From Legionella sp. (GTDB lineage Bacteria > Pseudomonadota > Gammaproteobacteria > Legionellales > Legionellaceae): a stretch of 37,398 bases of DNA. The stretch spans positions 1 to 37,398 of the forward strand of contig JAFKHV010000032.1 of the NCBI GenBank assembly GCA_017306715.1. Direction: 5' to 3'. Made by a program: the position numbers and the translations under genes. Positions within the stretch are counted from its first letter, which is position 1. Each line of letters begins with the position of its first letter. The notes under the pieces were generated by a model, which worked only from the letters and a program-made list of their open reading frames with translations, ran no database searches and was not told the origin of the DNA. Of the stretch, positions 35,665-37,398 are shown piece after piece.

Positions 35665-36030
35665 TTATAAATTAATTAAGAGAAGTGCCGCTTCCTTTGC
35701 GGTGATTTGTTTTGTTTCCAATTGTTGCAAGATTTCCTCCTTAGATATTTGTTTGTTATGTTCTAAGGCGTTTATAGAGTCGATCAAATTGTTTAACCTA
35801 TTTCGTAGTGTGGGATAAGATACCGCTTGTAATTTAGCCATTTCTTTCAAACTTCCAGAGCTGAGTACAAAATCCAAAATAAACTGTATATCTGCCTCGG
35901 ATAGTTGGAGTAATTTCGGTATAGAAAAACTCCCCTCAAAGGTCATACCACAGGAAGAACAGGCCATTTTAATAACTTCCACCTGCCGGCTCTCGCAAGA
36001 GGGGCAATGAGAGATGATTTTACCCATCAT
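35665..36030 (-). CDS. DUF2089 family protein (zinc ribbon and helix-turn-helix)
   Basis: 121 aa. An N-terminal zinc ribbon has Cys9, Cys12, Cys24 and Cys27 (HCPSCE...ACSSCGMTFEG). It is followed by the helical segment LSEADIQFILDFVLSSGSLK and EMAKLQAVSYPTLRNRLNNL, which looks like a DNA-binding helix-turn-helix and is the signature of DUF2089. The last 30 residues (ISKEEILQQLETKQITAKEA) repeat a short SHOCT-like motif, similar to the N-terminus of the membrane protein downstream. Two tandem start codons (36030 and 36027) follow AAGGA. It is the first gene of a probable transcription unit with the membrane protein and the S9 peptidase. A transcriptional regulator is likely but not proven. Confidence 0.75.
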   Translation of the reverse strand: MMGKIISHCPSCESRQVEVIKMACSSCGMTFEGSFSIPKLLQLSEADIQFILDFVLSSGSLKEMAKLQAVSYPTLRNRLNNLIDSINALEHNKQISKEEILQQLETKQITAKEAALLLINL

Positions 36031-36142
36031 GTTCCTTTTTTAATTTAATTATTTCTATGATAACAAAAAATTACTTTTAATCAATTAAATTAAAATAACT
36101 ATTAATATTATTTAATTTATATTAAACAATATTGAATTTCAA

Positions 36143-36171
36143 TTGACACCGGGCATTATTTGACCTACCAT
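36143..36171 (+). promoter_or_regulatory. Sigma-70-type promoter of the LRR gene at the right edge
   Basis: TTGACA (36143-36148), a 17-bp spacer and TACCAT (36166-36171), about 39 bp before the ATG at 36210. The upstream 100 bp are very AT-rich. Unlike the other effector-like genes, this one has a consensus -35 and no CCGTA-N4-TACGG palindrome. Confidence 0.6.
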
Positions 36172-36209
36172 TGGCCAAAATATAAACATGACACGGTGTT
36201 GGGGCTGTT

Positions 36210-37398
36210 ATGAGACTAAAAATAGAAGAATTAATGCGGGGTTTAAGTGATAAAGTGATTCATTTTTCACCGGAATATTTTTTCTACGAGAATACAGAGG
36301 AAAAGAGTCAATACGTGGCAGCCCTCAATCAACATAAATCCATTATCCTTTCAGGTAATAATGCACTGAAAGAAATCGGCTATCTTTTAAAACATTGTAA
36401 CACGTTAACCGAGCTTAATTGGACAATTAATGAGATAGATGATTATCAGGCAAGAGTGTTAGCAACAGTATTAAAAAAAATAAAAGCCTTAAGAAACTGA
36501 ATTTAACACTTCCAGAATTAAATATAAGCATTAGAACAAGAGCCTTGCTTGTGGAGGCCTTAAGTTCAATTGCAGACCTAAATCTGCACGTTGGGGATAA
36601 ACCTTTTAAAAAAGAGTTTATGCATTTTTTATGTGATAGCAGAAAAAAAGAAGAGCGTAACGCCGTCTACAAACTTGATTCAACCGAAGTTGGTGAGCTT
36701 GTGGGCATATTAAGTCATCGCGTTTTACTTCATTTATGGATTGAAGTCAGTCCAGAAGATTTTCTTCTTTTATTGCAAGGATTAGAAAAAAACAAAACTT
36801 TGCGTACGCTTAGACTTAATCTTATTCCCCCCACTGATGCAGCAATAAAAGGACTCGCAGATTTTATAACATTTAATCGTACGATAAACGATTTTGCATT
36901 CAACTTCGAGTTTGACAACTTTTGCACTATTGCTCAACATCAACAACTATGGGACGCTTTAAGACATAATGCGAAAATATCTAATTTATGGTTAGATCAT
37001 TCATCGTACGACGATAAGTGTTTCACCTTAACGGTGCGTAATACCAAAATTGAGCATATCGTAACCCGGTTTATGGAAGAATACGGCGTTACTCAGGAAA
37101 TAAGTGACCTGTATGTAAAAAATTACTCTAATCTCTTTTTGGGTTGTGTCGATTTCCAGTGGTCAGCACAAATAATCGAAGAAGAATTAAAAGAAGGAGA
37201 AATATCGCTGTCAGAAATAGATTCTGATGTAAACTGTGCTCTTCTAAATATCTCTCGAAACGATGCCGATGCATTTCAATTATATGTATTGCAAGCGCAA
37301 TGGCTCGAAATCAAAATAGATCTAATTTTCCAGTACGGTACCGAAGAAGAAATAAGTGAGTTTATTAGTCAATGTCTCAATTTGACACCAAAAGTACA
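36210..37398 (+). pseudogene. LRR protein gene, frameshifted in an A8 tract and cut by the window edge
   Basis: The ATG at 36210 (GGGG 6 nt upstream) opens a frame ending at 36500. One frame over, from 36479, an open frame runs to the end of the window without a stop. Joined across the A tract (36473-36480), the protein reads ARVLATVLKKNKSLKKLNLT, a proper LRR unit, so one A is missing from what would be A9. Later units include NKTLRTLRLNLIPPTDAAIK; the rest is acidic and helical. The product is an RI-type LRR protein of at least 396 residues, possibly an effector. Alternatives to gene death are phase variation, transcriptional slippage at the A run, or a sequencing error. Confidence 0.7.

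Noticed and set aside
36090..36130. TTAATATT-like repeats resembling a PmrA box
   Set aside because: The region is almost pure A/T, so such strings are expected by chance, and there is no clear tandem at a fixed distance from the -35 at 36143.
29416..37398. Alternative genetic code or general stop readthrough as an explanation for the in-frame stops
   Set aside because: Several intact genes, including one of 2337 codons, have no internal stop of any kind, and TAA, TAG and TGA all serve as normal stops here. Local decay, errors or gene-specific readthrough are simpler.

Overview
The window looks like an accessory region of a Legionella species or a close relative in the Legionellales. This is an inference from gene content: an AT-rich chromosome dense in eukaryote-like proteins (ankyrin repeats, NLR-type leucine-rich repeats, a YopT/AnkH-like cysteine protease domain, EEP-fold hydrolases), the usual repertoire of Dot/Icm effectors. 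No Dot/Icm machinery, tRNA, rRNA or CRISPR array is visible, and the species cannot be named from this sequence.

Layout. 1-790 holds decayed fragments: two GNAT acetyltransferase pieces and a possible HPr-like remnant. 791-4363 is a divergent pair of EEP-fold hydrolase genes. 4.4-11.7 kb has an LRR protein, a cysteine-protease/ankyrin protein and a seven-repeat ankyrin protein, with two minus-strand GNAT acetyltransferases between them. 11.7-13.0 kb is a translationally coupled pair of unknown genes, divergent from a LuxR-type regulator. 14.0-26.1 kb holds an LRR-HAD fusion, a 2337-aa ankyrin protein and, in the same transcription unit as the latter, a SecA-like ATPase. A second copy of the LuxR-type regulator follows at 26.3 kb, so the two copies form indel-free 789-bp direct repeats around this block. 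27.2-29.4 kb carries two aminoglycoside-phosphotransferase-fold kinases. 29.4-37.4 kb mixes decay with housekeeping-like genes: a broken small ORF, a small effector-like gene, an IS3-type transposase remnant, two tandem S9 peptidase genes each cut by one in-frame stop, a DUF2089/membrane-protein pair, and an LRR gene frameshifted in an A tract that runs off the window.

The strongest new signal is regulatory. A 14-bp palindrome, CCGTA-N4-TACGG, occurs nine times (seven perfect, two with one mismatch). Every copy is near an effector-like or unknown gene, and none lies just upstream of the GNAT, kinase, peptidase or DUF2089 genes. At eight of nine sites a -10-like hexamer begins 31.5-32.5 bp from the palindrome centre. 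This puts the site near -43.5 or -44.5 relative to the predicted transcription start, where class II activators such as LuxR-family proteins bind. The site also corrects the start of the LRR gene at 5168. I infer a co-regulated effector set. The two LuxR-type regulators encoded here are the obvious candidate activators, but nothing in the sequence proves the link.
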